DNA of 13,140 nt from contig JAGMDE010000059.1 in assembly GCA_023128855.1 (NCBI GenBank), forward strand, positions 1 through 13,140. The letters are read 5' to 3'. A program made the position numbers and the translations under genes. Under the pieces are notes generated by a model that did no database searches, was not told where the DNA came from, and saw only the letters and a list, made by a program, of their open reading frames with translations. Every line of letters begins with the position of its first letter. The stretch's first letter is position 1. Shown here piece by piece: positions 1 through 7,111 of the stretch. Origin of the DNA: Thermoplasmatales archaeon. Lineage in GTDB: Archaea > Thermoplasmatota > E2 > DHVEG-1.

Positions 1-74
1 AGTTTATACTTCCCCAAGAAGAAGTAAATCATTCTTAATGAACTTCCTCTTGAATTCTTTTTATTGTTTCTCAT
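1..74 (-). CDS. 5' end of a possible leftward gene running off the left edge
   Basis: On the minus strand an ATG at 74-72 opens a frame that stays open for 24 codons to the window edge. It begins MRNNKKNSRGSSLRMIYFFL. A GAGGCG purine stretch sits just upstream as a possible ribosome binding site, and a TATA-like box lies about 75 bases upstream. The basic, Ser/Arg-rich start followed by a hydrophobic patch is too short to assign to a family. An internal ATG at codon 15 is an alternative start. It would follow the CBS-SDR gene in the same direction. Confidence is low because an open frame this short can occur by chance. Confidence 0.3.
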   Translation of the reverse strand, partial: MRNNKKNSRGSSLRMIYFFLGKYK

Positions 75-145
75 CTCGCCTCACAGATCGAATATTATTT
101 ATCGGTTGATCATACTTTTAATTTTTGCACCCTAATTCTCTTATT

Positions 146-157
146 GTATTTATATTA
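146..157 (-). promoter_or_regulatory. TATA-like box for the leftward gene at the edge
   Basis: Read on the minus strand this is TAATATAAATAC, a good match to an archaeal TATA box. It lies in the gap after the CBS-SDR stop codon and about 75 bases before the ATG at 74. With initiation some 25 bases downstream, the leader would be about 45-50 bases. The region is AT-rich throughout, so a chance match is possible. Confidence 0.3.
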
Positions 158-188
158 TTCTAAGATACGAGGCATAATTCCTCTTTAT

Positions 189-1631
189 TTACTCAATATC
201 AACTTGGAGATTATTATTTTGTAAAAAAGCATAGTTGTTATACTTATGATTAGTATAATCAGTGAAGTCTCCATTTTCTACAGCTTTTTTTATTTCTTCT
301 ACTCCATCCTTAACTGTAAAATGTGTAATATATTCAAGCTGTTTTTCTATTTTATCAAATGAGACATTATAGTTTCTCTCATCAATTTTTGTTTCATCTA
401 TTTTCATGTTAATTTGGGGTAAATCATCTTTTATTGTTTCACCTATTTCAATTATTTTGTAATTTTCATCATTTGATCCAACATTGAAGATTTCTCCACC
501 GATGTTTTCAATTGGCGATTCTAAACATTTAATATATGCATCAGCTGCATCACTAACATGTAGATTAGGACGCCACTGCCCACCACCGAAGATGGTAAAT
601 TCATTTTCCATGAGTGCTTTTATTGTAAGAGTATTAACCACCAGATCAAATCGCATTCGTGGTGATAAACCATAAAGGGTACTCATTCGTAAGATTGTAG
701 GGGAAAAGTTTTCATCAACTAGTTCTAAAATACCTTGTTCTGATTTCAGTTTCATCTCTGCATATAATGATACAGGATTCAATTGTGATTCTTCTTTTAT
801 TTTTGTATCTGGTGTTGGACTTGCGCCATATACGCTACAAGTAGAGGCAAAAATAAATCTGTTAATCTGACTGTATTTGCATATTTCAGCAATCATTCTT
901 GTCCCAAAATAATTTATTTCTATCGTTTCTTCGGGATCAAGTGCTGATGCAGGATCACCAACAATTGCCGCGAGATGTATTACTGCACCTACATCTTTTA
1001 CACAATCTACTACTGTTTGAATGTCTCGCATATCACCTTCTATAAATTCAAACTTTGGATTTTTATAGAGATCTTTTATTCCATGATCTCCATATGTTAG
1101 ATTATCTAAAACTCGAACAAGATATCCTTTTTCAAGTAGTTTTCTACAAAGAATTGAACCTAAATAACCAGCACCTCCGACTACTAGAACCCTGTTTATA
1201 TGTTTTATTTTCCGTTTTTTAGTCACAGTTTTTAATTGTGATTTTGTATAACTTTCAAAACCATCTTTAGAAGCAAAAATGATATCTACAATCCTATTAT
1301 TTTTGTCTAACACAGGTATTCTTCTAAAATCATGTTTTGGAATATTTCTACTTACTCTTTTTGTTTTTAAAAATTTATTAATTTCTGTTTCATCCCATTC
1401 TTCTTTTATGATAAAGGGATCTTTATTCATAATTTCTTTAACACATGATTCTAAATTTAGTCCTTTAAGTAATTCTCGGCGTATATCTCCGTCTGTTATT
1501 ACTCCAACTAATCGTTTTTTGTCATCAATTAAAAATGCAATTCTCAAACCCGTACGATCAATGAGCCTCATAGCATTCTTTATCGATTTGTTTTGATTAA
1601 TGCAAAAGCCACTCATTTCCAATGTTACCAT
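189..1631 (-). CDS. CBS-domain pair fused to an extended SDR NDP-sugar epimerase
   Basis: This 480-residue protein has two parts. Residues about 8-121 form a tandem CBS (Bateman) module, recognised by the ITDGDIRR signature at 46-52 and the second repeat ending VDIIFAS. This version resembles the CBS pair on sugar-1-phosphate nucleotidyltransferases such as PtmE of legionaminic acid pathways. Residues about 147-450 are an extended short-chain dehydrogenase/reductase: the NAD-binding glycine motif GGAGYLGS is at 152-159 and the catalytic YxxxK is Y290/K294. The STCSVYG segment (263-269) lacks the TDE triad of 4,6-dehydratases, so a C4-epimerase or dehydrogenase role on an NDP-sugar is more likely than LegB-type dehydration. 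The ATG at 1631 has GAGAGG about 10 bases upstream. The CBS part may sense an adenine nucleotide and control the SDR. The substrate is unknown. Confidence 0.85.
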   Translation of the reverse strand: MVTLEMSGFCINQNKSIKNAMRLIDRTGLRIAFLIDDKKRLVGVITDGDIRRELLKGLNLESCVKEIMNKDPFIIKEEWDETEINKFLKTKRVSRNIPKHDFRRIPVLDKNNRIVDIIFASKDGFESYTKSQLKTVTKKRKIKHINRVLVVGGAGYLGSILCRKLLEKGYLVRVLDNLTYGDHGIKDLYKNPKFEFIEGDMRDIQTVVDCVKDVGAVIHLAAIVGDPASALDPEETIEINYFGTRMIAEICKYSQINRFIFASTCSVYGASPTPDTKIKEESQLNPVSLYAEMKLKSEQGILELVDENFSPTILRMSTLYGLSPRMRFDLVVNTLTIKALMENEFTIFGGGQWRPNLHVSDAADAYIKCLESPIENIGGEIFNVGSNDENYKIIEIGETIKDDLPQINMKIDETKIDERNYNVSFDKIEKQLEYITHFTVKDGVEEIKKAVENGDFTDYTNHKYNNYAFLQNNNLQVDIE

Positions 1632-1702
1632 ACTATGAAAACCTCTCGATTTTTTTGCATGATGAGTTCATGTTTTTTTCTTTTAGATAAGCAGAATATT
1701 TC

Positions 1703-2341
1703 TTAATTGATTTTTTTGGCACTTAAACACTCCATTAATAATTTATTATTCCTCGCGAGAATCATCATTCTTTTGCAGTTGTCGTGTATCTCAGTAACCT
1801 CTCTTTCGATAGTAAAATATTTCCCGATCTCTGTTTTCAATTCATTAAAATTTTTGATAAAACCAATTGGTTTTGATGGCAAATATAACGATAAAAAACA
1901 ATAATCCCCAAACGATGCAATTCTTTCAATTGCAAACTTCCAGTTTTCAATATATGATAAAGCCTCCATCATAACAACCAAATCATAATGTGTGACATCG
2001 TCAAACTCATCTGGAAACATCGTTCTTTTAAAACAAACATTTGGATACTTTACTGATGCTTTTTCAATAGCTGTCTTAGAAATGTCAATACCTACCACAA
2101 AATTATTATCTTTTTTTAATAGATGTGTAAAACAACCCTTACCGCAACCTATATCAAGTATTTTATCCCAGTTATATTGGTTTAAAATTGCTAGTGCTAA
2201 TTGTTTACCGAATGATATTGTGTTTTCTTGATGCCAGCTATCGAAGTTTTTTATATCTTCTGCTTTATACATTTCTTCAAACTGTAACACGGGTTTACGG
2301 TTCTTTTCATCAAACACGTATCTATGATACGGTTCTGTCAT
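1703..2341 (-). CDS. class I SAM-dependent methyltransferase
   Basis: The 212-residue product has a Rossmann-type methyltransferase core. Motif I is ILDIGCGKGC at 61-70, and the acidic residue that usually binds the SAM ribose follows at D86 in VVGIDIS. A downstream YDLVVMMEALSYIENW segment fits motifs II/III. It has no signal peptide or membrane segment, so it should be cytosolic. The family acts on many substrates. Its place in a sugar cluster suggests O- or N-methylation of a glycan intermediate, but the sequence does not show the target. The ATG at 2341 follows a GGTGAG ribosome binding site. The gene starts 41 bases after the small four-cysteine gene and is probably cotranscribed with it. 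Confidence 0.82.
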   Translation of the reverse strand: MTEPYHRYVFDEKNRKPVLQFEEMYKAEDIKNFDSWHQENTISFGKQLALAILNQYNWDKILDIGCGKGCFTHLLKKDNNFVVGIDISKTAIEKASVKYPNVCFKRTMFPDEFDDVTHYDLVVMMEALSYIENWKFAIERIASFGDYCFLSLYLPSKPIGFIKNFNELKTEIGKYFTIEREVTEIHDNCKRMMILARNNKLLMECLSAKKIN

Positions 2342-2382
2342 TTCTCACCAACTTTTACCCAACTTTTGCTATTCATAGTTAT

Positions 2383-2496
2383 TTAAACATCCTTTTTAAG
2401 CTGCTTTTTACACTTCCTACAGATCTTTTCATTACCAAACACAATAATCAATCTCTGACATTCTTTGCAGTTATCAAATTTATCAAATATTTTCAT
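2383..2496 (-). CDS. 37-residue four-cysteine (zinc-ribbon-like) protein
   Basis: Reading the minus strand from the ATG at 2496 gives a 37-residue frame ending at a TAA at 2385-2383. It contains two CxxC pairs, CKEC (residues 10-13) and CRKC (26-29), separated by 12 residues. That is the spacing expected of a small zinc ribbon. The C-terminus is lysine-rich. Its ATG overlaps the TGA of the upstream gene in an ATGA arrangement, which implies translational coupling. The upstream protein itself ends in a similar Cys4 ribbon, so the two may be related or may form one functional unit. No specific function can be assigned; nucleic-acid or protein binding would be typical of such ribbons. It is short enough that automatic gene callers would usually miss it. 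Confidence 0.6.
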   Translation of the reverse strand: MKIFDKFDNCKECQRLIIVFGNEKICRKCKKQLKKDV

Positions 2497-2825
2497 TTAA
2501 GACCACCACAATGTAGGCAATAAAAATAATATTTAGTATCATATTTTTTACCACAGATTCTACATGTTTTTTTTATTCCTTCTTTTGTTCTTTCTGCTAA
2601 ATCAATTTCTTTCTTTACTAAATTGTATTTTTTATAATCAACAGGTTTATGATGCCTAGCTTCTTGATGTTTTTTAAAAGCATTATCATAACTCATTTTG
2701 ATTTCTGTTGTATCATAAAGAGCAGTATCCCAATCTACATCTTTAGCAATAGCAGATAACAGTGAGATACCAATTGGCTTAAAACCAAATGCATCCTTGT
2801 GTGGATTAACGAGTAATGCTTTCAT
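2493..2825 (-). CDS. truncated B12-binding radical-SAM-like N-terminus ending in a zinc ribbon
   Basis: The 110-residue product begins MKALLVNPHK and continues FKPIGISLLSAIAK, which is typical of the first strand and helix of the cobalamin-binding domain of B12 radical SAM enzymes. The usual domain is then cut short. There is no complete Rossmann cobalamin domain, no CxxxCxxC cluster motif and no TIM barrel. After a charged linker (about 45-85) it ends in a Cys4 ribbon, CRIC (88-91) and CLHC (103-106). It cannot be a working radical SAM enzyme. It could be a gene remnant joined to a ribbon, or a real small protein. The frame is intact, has its own GGGGAAG ribosome binding site, and overlaps the next small gene by ATGA, which argues for expression. 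Confidence 0.6.
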   Translation of the reverse strand: MKALLVNPHKDAFGFKPIGISLLSAIAKDVDWDTALYDTTEIKMSYDNAFKKHQEARHHKPVDYKKYNLVKKEIDLAERTKEGIKKTCRICGKKYDTKYYFYCLHCGGLK

Positions 2826-2869
2826 AATCTTCCCCGGTTAATTAGTTACTATCTCTCCTCAAATACATC

Positions 2870-2892
2870 AAAATTATATTATATATAATTTT
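2870..2892 (-). promoter_or_regulatory. TATA-like box / AT palindrome before the second half of the leftward operon
   Basis: The 88-base gap after the DegT gene is extremely AT-rich. It contains AAAATTAT (2870-2877) and its reverse complement ATAATTTT (2885-2892) around a 7-base centre. On the minus strand the core reads TTATATATAATAT, like an archaeal TATA box, which would place initiation near 2850 and give a short leader before the ATG at 2825. I read it as an internal promoter. The same palindrome could be a weak AT hairpin, but nothing GC-rich supports a terminator. Confidence 0.35.
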
Positions 2893-2913
2893 GTGAAATT
2901 TTAAATAATCCTC

Positions 2914-4047
2914 CTATTTAAAGTAATCTTTAATTGAACTTGCAACATAGTCTAAATCCTTGTTTTCTAATGCTGGAAACATTGGCAAAGTAAGAACACG
3001 CTTTGACATTTTCTCCGTTTTTGGTAAATCTCCATTTTTATATCCAAATTCATCTCGATAGAATTTTGTAAGATGTACAGGCAATCCAAAGTATGCTTTA
3101 GAAAAAATACCTTTTTTTCTCAAATGATCCTTTAATTTTTCTCTGTTTTTCTCATCTGTTTGGATGGTATATTTCTGATAAACATGGAAGAAATCTTTTG
3201 GAGAACTTGGTAATGTTATCTCATCAATATCAGATAATTTCGATGTATAAAGTTCAGCATTTTTTCTTCTGAATTTAATTATTTTATTTATTTTTTTAAG
3301 CTGAGAAATTCCAAGTGCGGCAATCATTGTAGGCATTCTAAAATTATATCCAAGGCTAACGTAATCCATAAGCTCTGATGAAGAAAAATAATCAGAGCTT
3401 TCAGCTCTGCCATGTGATCTAATCAACTTTGATTTTTCATAACAATCCTTAGAAGCTGTTACAATTACTCCTCCGTCCCCTGTTGTTATCATTTTGTCTT
3501 GGCATAAACTAAACATTGCAGCATCGCCAAAACAACCTACTTTTTTATCTTTGATTTTTGCACCTAGTGATTGTGCTGCATCTTCGATAAGTAACAACTT
3601 ATGGTCTTCTGCAAGTTCTTTCAAATCCTTGATATTAACACAAGGGCATCCGCCGTAATGAATTGGCATTATAGCCTTTGTTTTTTTAGTTATTTTATTT
3701 TTTACATCCTCAATTTCTAAACCAAATGTTCTATCTTCAATTTCTGCAAAGACTGGTTTTGCACCAACAAAAAGAGGAGCGTTGCCAGTTGCAATAAACG
3801 TAAAACTTGGGACTATTACCTCATCTCCTTTACCTATATTATATGATAATAAAATCGAATGAAGTGCTGAAGTCCCGGAGTTAAATGCTAATGCATATTT
3901 TGTTCCAACAAATTTAGCAATTTTATCTTCAAACTCTTTGATTTCAGGACCAGTTGCCCAGTAAGTACCTCTACGGATAACTTTTGCAACAGACTCTATA
4001 TCGTCCTCCTCCCAATAGGATTTGAACAATGGTACTTTCCATTTCAT
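2914..4047 (-). CDS. DegT/DnrJ/EryC1-family PLP sugar aminotransferase
   Basis: At 377 residues this is the normal length for fold-type I nucleotide-sugar aminotransferases, which move an amino group from glutamate to a keto-sugar. Visible landmarks are NSGTSALH (57-64) for PLP phosphate binding, IEDAAQSLGA with the pyridine-binding Asp at D156, and FSLCQDKMITTGDGG with the Schiff-base lysine K185. The N-terminal YWATGPEIKEFE is typical of the family. It could make a 3- or 4-amino sugar, but the NDP-sugar dehydratase that would supply a 4-keto substrate is not in the window. An ATG with GAGGAG upstream supports the start at 4047. It lies 22 bases after the sulfotransferase gene. It is clearly divergent from the second DegT protein at 11779-12969, so the two should have different substrates. 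Confidence 0.88.
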   Translation of the reverse strand: MKWKVPLFKSYWEEDDIESVAKVIRRGTYWATGPEIKEFEDKIAKFVGTKYALAFNSGTSALHSILLSYNIGKGDEVIVPSFTFIATGNAPLFVGAKPVFAEIEDRTFGLEIEDVKNKITKKTKAIMPIHYGGCPCVNIKDLKELAEDHKLLLIEDAAQSLGAKIKDKKVGCFGDAAMFSLCQDKMITTGDGGVIVTASKDCYEKSKLIRSHGRAESSDYFSSSELMDYVSLGYNFRMPTMIAALGISQLKKINKIIKFRRKNAELYTSKLSDIDEITLPSSPKDFFHVYQKYTIQTDEKNREKLKDHLRKKGIFSKAYFGLPVHLTKFYRDEFGYKNGDLPKTEKMSKRVLTLPMFPALENKDLDYVASSIKDYFK

Positions 4048-4069
4048 CTTTTTTTTCTCCTCGCTCTAT

Positions 4070-4876
4070 CTATTTCAAAAAATCTTCTAACTTACTCCCC
4101 TTAATATTTTTAAATATGTCTACCTGAATTTCCTCACACAACTCTCCTTTCCATTTCACTTTTACTGATTTATCTTTGAAAACTGAATAACTGTTTTCAT
4201 CATGTTTTTTATGACATGAAATTAAGAAATCATTTGTTTGATTTGAATATTCTAAATTTAAAAATTTGAATAATTCCTTTGTTGTTTTTATTGAATCATC
4301 AACCAGGTCATTATATCTTATTAGATAAAACTGGTCTGGGAATTTTTCCTGTAATCTCCTAAAAAGATAAGCAATCTCTCTCCATTTTTCAAAACCCCAA
4401 TATTCTTCAGGTCCTGTGTTTCTACATCGTCCATATTGCCATTCTTTAATCGGATCTGCATCCGAGGGGAATTCTTTTGGTGTAGTAATCCAAGAGTTTA
4501 TAACAGCGCAAGGATGTCTGACTATCCCCACAACATTTAGATTGTCAAAAAATTGAAGCATTTTTTCCAATAAAAAGTGATATCTAACATTTTTAAAGGT
4601 AAGTACTTCCAGAGTTTCTACCTTTGAAAATATAGGATAGATACCTTCTTTTTTTTCTTTAGTTCGACATAAAAATTCATCCTGACTGTCGTAAATATCT
4701 CTGAAGAATTTATTATATTCTTGTTTTGAAGAATCTAAATTTACAGCATTTTTAAAAGCATAAGAGAATATTGGTTGATAACGATGGCAAACATTTGGGT
4801 TGCTATCAATGATCTGCGATAACCAACTAGTTCCTGAACGGGGAACACCTGCAATTACTATAACTCTTTTAAACAT
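4070..4876 (-). CDS. PAPS-dependent sulfotransferase family protein
   Basis: This 268-residue protein starts with the sulfotransferase P-loop-like 5'-phosphosulfate motif: GVPRSGTSWLS at residues 10-20, directly after a short hydrophobic strand. The 3'-phosphate motif follows as IVRHPCAVINSW, with R120 and S128 in the expected places. The family transfers sulfate from 3'-phosphoadenosine-5'-phosphosulfate to hydroxyl or amino groups of glycans, lipids or small molecules. No signal peptide or transmembrane segment is seen, so it should act in the cytosol on a nucleotide- or lipid-linked sugar. It begins 5 bases after the FemAB-like gene, and only a weak GAGTG precedes its ATG, so its translation may depend on the upstream gene. 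The acceptor is unknown. Confidence 0.82.
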   Translation of the reverse strand: MFKRVIVIAGVPRSGTSWLSQIIDSNPNVCHRYQPIFSYAFKNAVNLDSSKQEYNKFFRDIYDSQDEFLCRTKEKKEGIYPIFSKVETLEVLTFKNVRYHFLLEKMLQFFDNLNVVGIVRHPCAVINSWITTPKEFPSDADPIKEWQYGRCRNTGPEEYWGFEKWREIAYLFRRLQEKFPDQFYLIRYNDLVDDSIKTTKELFKFLNLEYSNQTNDFLISCHKKHDENSYSVFKDKSVKVKWKGELCEEIQVDIFKNIKGSKLEDFLK

Positions 4877-4881
4877 ATTTA

Positions 4882-5943
4882 TTACACTCTATATTCTGGA
4901 AAAAATGAGGCTTTTTCAAATTTAAGTTTATTTGTATCTAATCCTGACATTCCACATATTCTTTGGTATATTTCTCTATTATAAGTTTTTTTATATCCAT
5001 AAAGCTCTTTTGTTTCATCGGAAAAACTCTTCTTAAACTGCAATAAACTGCTTCCTTCAGGTCCACCACCCAAGTCTAAACATTCAATTTCTTGTTCATT
5101 GCCAAATTTTATCGCTTCATAAAGCAATCTGTTTATAGCATCTACTTTATCAAGCTCAGGATCTCGTGCAGACAAATAATAATACATTTTCCTGTTTTTA
5201 TGCAGAAAAATCGAGCCAGCTAAGATATTGTCTTTATATTCCAAGGTGAACAAAGAGAAATTTCCACAGAGATTTTTTTTCATGTTTGAAAGAAAATCGT
5301 AAGAAAAAAAATAGAAGTCTCTTGCATTTTTACTTTGCATAGATCTTGTATAAAGATTGTAGAATTCTCTTAGGCTTTTATCTTCGTTACTAATCTTTAT
5401 TGTAACATCAAATTTTTTACTTTTTTTAATATGTCTTCTACATGAAGGTTTAAATGATTTAAAAATAGCGTCAATATCTCTTGATAAATTTACCCGAACC
5501 ACTGTAGCAATTTTTTCCATATATATCGAATCGGGGAGTTTTTTTTGATTATCAAGATAGGGATGGAACCGGCAAAACTCTGATATGACATCTGCATCGT
5601 TACAGTAACTATTAAACTCTGATAAAAAATTTGATGTATCGCTGTTTTTAATATCTCCATGGAATAAAGGTCCTCCATAATACCAGGAGGAAGAAATATC
5701 CCAATATGTCGAACCAATGTCTTCTGAAACAAACGGAAGGTCATTTACTTTCCTTTTAAGAAAAGGATACAATATATAAGAATCACCAAATCTATAAATA
5801 AATAAATGACATGACGCATTCATATGTTTAGCCAGCACTGAAAGATATTCGGGTGAAAAATGAATATCTCTATCTGGTGTTTTTTCAACAAGTTCTCTCC
5901 ATATGCTTTCTTGGTTTATATCTAAAATTTCTGTAGATCCCAT
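4882..5943 (-). CDS. FemAB/GNAT-fold acyl- or aminoacyltransferase-like protein
   Basis: The 353-residue product fits the two-lobed FemAB-like GNAT family found in exopolysaccharide and lipid-sugar clusters. Its N-terminal lobe has the HFSPEYLSVLAKH pattern. The middle contains FKPSCRRHIKKSKK (164-177), which resembles the RNxIRKA-type segment of the family. The C-terminal lobe has LAGSIFLHKN and the characteristic LDLGGGPEGSSLLQFKKSF (289-307). Such proteins commonly transfer an acyl or aminoacyl group to an amine. In this cluster an amino sugar made by one of the two aminotransferases is a reasonable acceptor, but that is inference. No membrane segments are apparent. The gene starts 13 bases after NeuC with an ATG at 5943 and no obvious ribosome binding site. 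Confidence 0.72.
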   Translation of the reverse strand: MGSTEILDINQESIWRELVEKTPDRDIHFSPEYLSVLAKHMNASCHLFIYRFGDSYILYPFLKRKVNDLPFVSEDIGSTYWDISSSWYYGGPLFHGDIKNSDTSNFLSEFNSYCNDADVISEFCRFHPYLDNQKKLPDSIYMEKIATVVRVNLSRDIDAIFKSFKPSCRRHIKKSKKFDVTIKISNEDKSLREFYNLYTRSMQSKNARDFYFFSYDFLSNMKKNLCGNFSLFTLEYKDNILAGSIFLHKNRKMYYYLSARDPELDKVDAINRLLYEAIKFGNEQEIECLDLGGGPEGSSLLQFKKSFSDETKELYGYKKTYNREIYQRICGMSGLDTNKLKFEKASFFPEYRV

Positions 5944-5956
5944 ATTTAATACAACG

Positions 5957-7099
5957 CTATTTTTTATACATTAATTTATCTGAAATTTCAATATCACTCA
6001 AGATCTCTACTATTTTTTCTCCTGTTTTTCCATCGCCGTAAACGCCATCATACCTACTTCGTTTTTTCTGTTTAGTAATATCCTTCAAAACTTTTTCAAT
6101 AGTTTTTATAATTTGATCTTTTTCATCACCATCTATATCAACAACATTTTTCAGTCTATCTCGTCCTTTTTGCCTATTTCCAATATTAATTGCAGGAAGT
6201 CCTAAAGCAGGTGCTTCAATAATTCCAGAACTAGAATTACCAAGCATCAAACTAGAGTTTTTCATAATAGAATAATACTCGTCTTGTGGTAAATTCTTAT
6301 AAAGCTGTATCTTTGGATGTCTTGAACACTCTTGAATTACTTTTAGAATTCTTCTACCGCCAGCATCTGCATTTGGATAGACAAAAACAGTCTGCATATC
6401 AAGCTCTACAAGAGCATCACATAGATTTTTTGTATCTGTAATCGATTTTTCAATATCAAGTGTATCTGGGTGAAATACTGCAAGAAGAGTTGGTTGATTA
6501 AGGTCAATAGAATATTTTTTTGACATTTCCTCAGGCTTCAAAGTCTCCATATTCATAATTGCATCAAGGCAGAGGCTTCCAGTTGTATGTATCCTCCATT
6601 TCTCCTCTCCCATTTTTTTGAGTTTTTCAGCATGCAACGGGTTTCGAACAAAATGAATATGTGCAAGTTTAGAAATTGTATTTCTAATATGGTTGTCAAT
6701 ACATCCTGAAACCTGTCCTCCACCGATATGGGCAATAGGGATATTCATAATTGATGCAGTAATCGCGGCTGCAAAAGGCTCTATTCTATCCCCTAAAATG
6801 AGAAGTACATCTGGCTTTAACCGTTTGAACTCACGATTCATGCCGGTAATTCCTTTTCCGACTGATTCAGCCATATCACTTAAATTGTCACCCTCAACAG
6901 TCATATCAACTTCTGCATCTATCTTAAAACCATCTTTTTTAACATCATTTTTAGTATGGCCATATTCAGGCATAAGATGCATACCAGTGACAATTAACTG
7001 AAGCTGCAGATCCGGATTTTTCTTAATTTTAATCATAATCTGCTTAAGAAGACCATACTCTGCACGCGTTCCAGTCACAACACATATTTTTCTTTTCAA
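5957..7099 (-). CDS. neuC: hydrolysing NDP-HexNAc 2-epimerase (NeuC/LegG type)
   Basis: This 380-residue GT-B-fold enzyme belongs to the NeuC family, which releases the nucleotide and inverts C2 of UDP-GlcNAc, or of UDP/GDP-diacetylbacillosamine in LegG-type proteins, to give ManNAc-type sugars. Landmarks are VVTGTRAEYGLL at 7-18, LGDRIEPFAAA around D104, IPIAHIGGGQ at 120-129, and LGNSSSGIIEAPALGLPAINIGNRQKGR in the C-terminal nucleotide-binding lobe. The loop that usually reads GGE reads GGQ here. The start is a TTG at 7099-7097, with GGGGAG placed five bases ahead; no ATG or GTG fits the conserved N-terminus. It lies 12 bases after the NeuB gene, so the product of one is the substrate of the other within one operon. 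The sequence alone does not separate NeuC from LegG. Confidence 0.88.
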   Translation of the reverse strand: MKRKICVVTGTRAEYGLLKQIMIKIKKNPDLQLQLIVTGMHLMPEYGHTKNDVKKDGFKIDAEVDMTVEGDNLSDMAESVGKGITGMNREFKRLKPDVLLILGDRIEPFAAAITASIMNIPIAHIGGGQVSGCIDNHIRNTISKLAHIHFVRNPLHAEKLKKMGEEKWRIHTTGSLCLDAIMNMETLKPEEMSKKYSIDLNQPTLLAVFHPDTLDIEKSITDTKNLCDALVELDMQTVFVYPNADAGGRRILKVIQECSRHPKIQLYKNLPQDEYYSIMKNSSLMLGNSSSGIIEAPALGLPAINIGNRQKGRDRLKNVVDIDGDEKDQIIKTIEKVLKDITKQKKRSRYDGVYGDGKTGEKIVEILSDIEISDKLMYKK

Positions 7100-7111
7100 T
7101 TCAACTCCCCT

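Noticed and set aside
484..675. Open frame on the plus strand inside the CBS-SDR gene, and similar antisense frames over other genes
   Set aside because: They lie opposite well-supported conserved proteins, show no motifs and have no ribosome binding sites.
189..1631. Calling the SDR a LegB-type 4,6-dehydratase
   Set aside because: The active-site region is STCSVYG rather than the TDExYG of dehydratases, so the legionaminic acid route is not complete here.
1642..1680. Twelve-codon frame upstream of the CBS-SDR start on the minus strand
   Set aside because: Too short, with nothing beyond an ATG and a stop to support it.
2870..2892. Palindrome after the first DegT gene as a terminator
   Set aside because: It is wholly A/T, gives only a weak hairpin and lacks a long T run; a TATA box explains it better.
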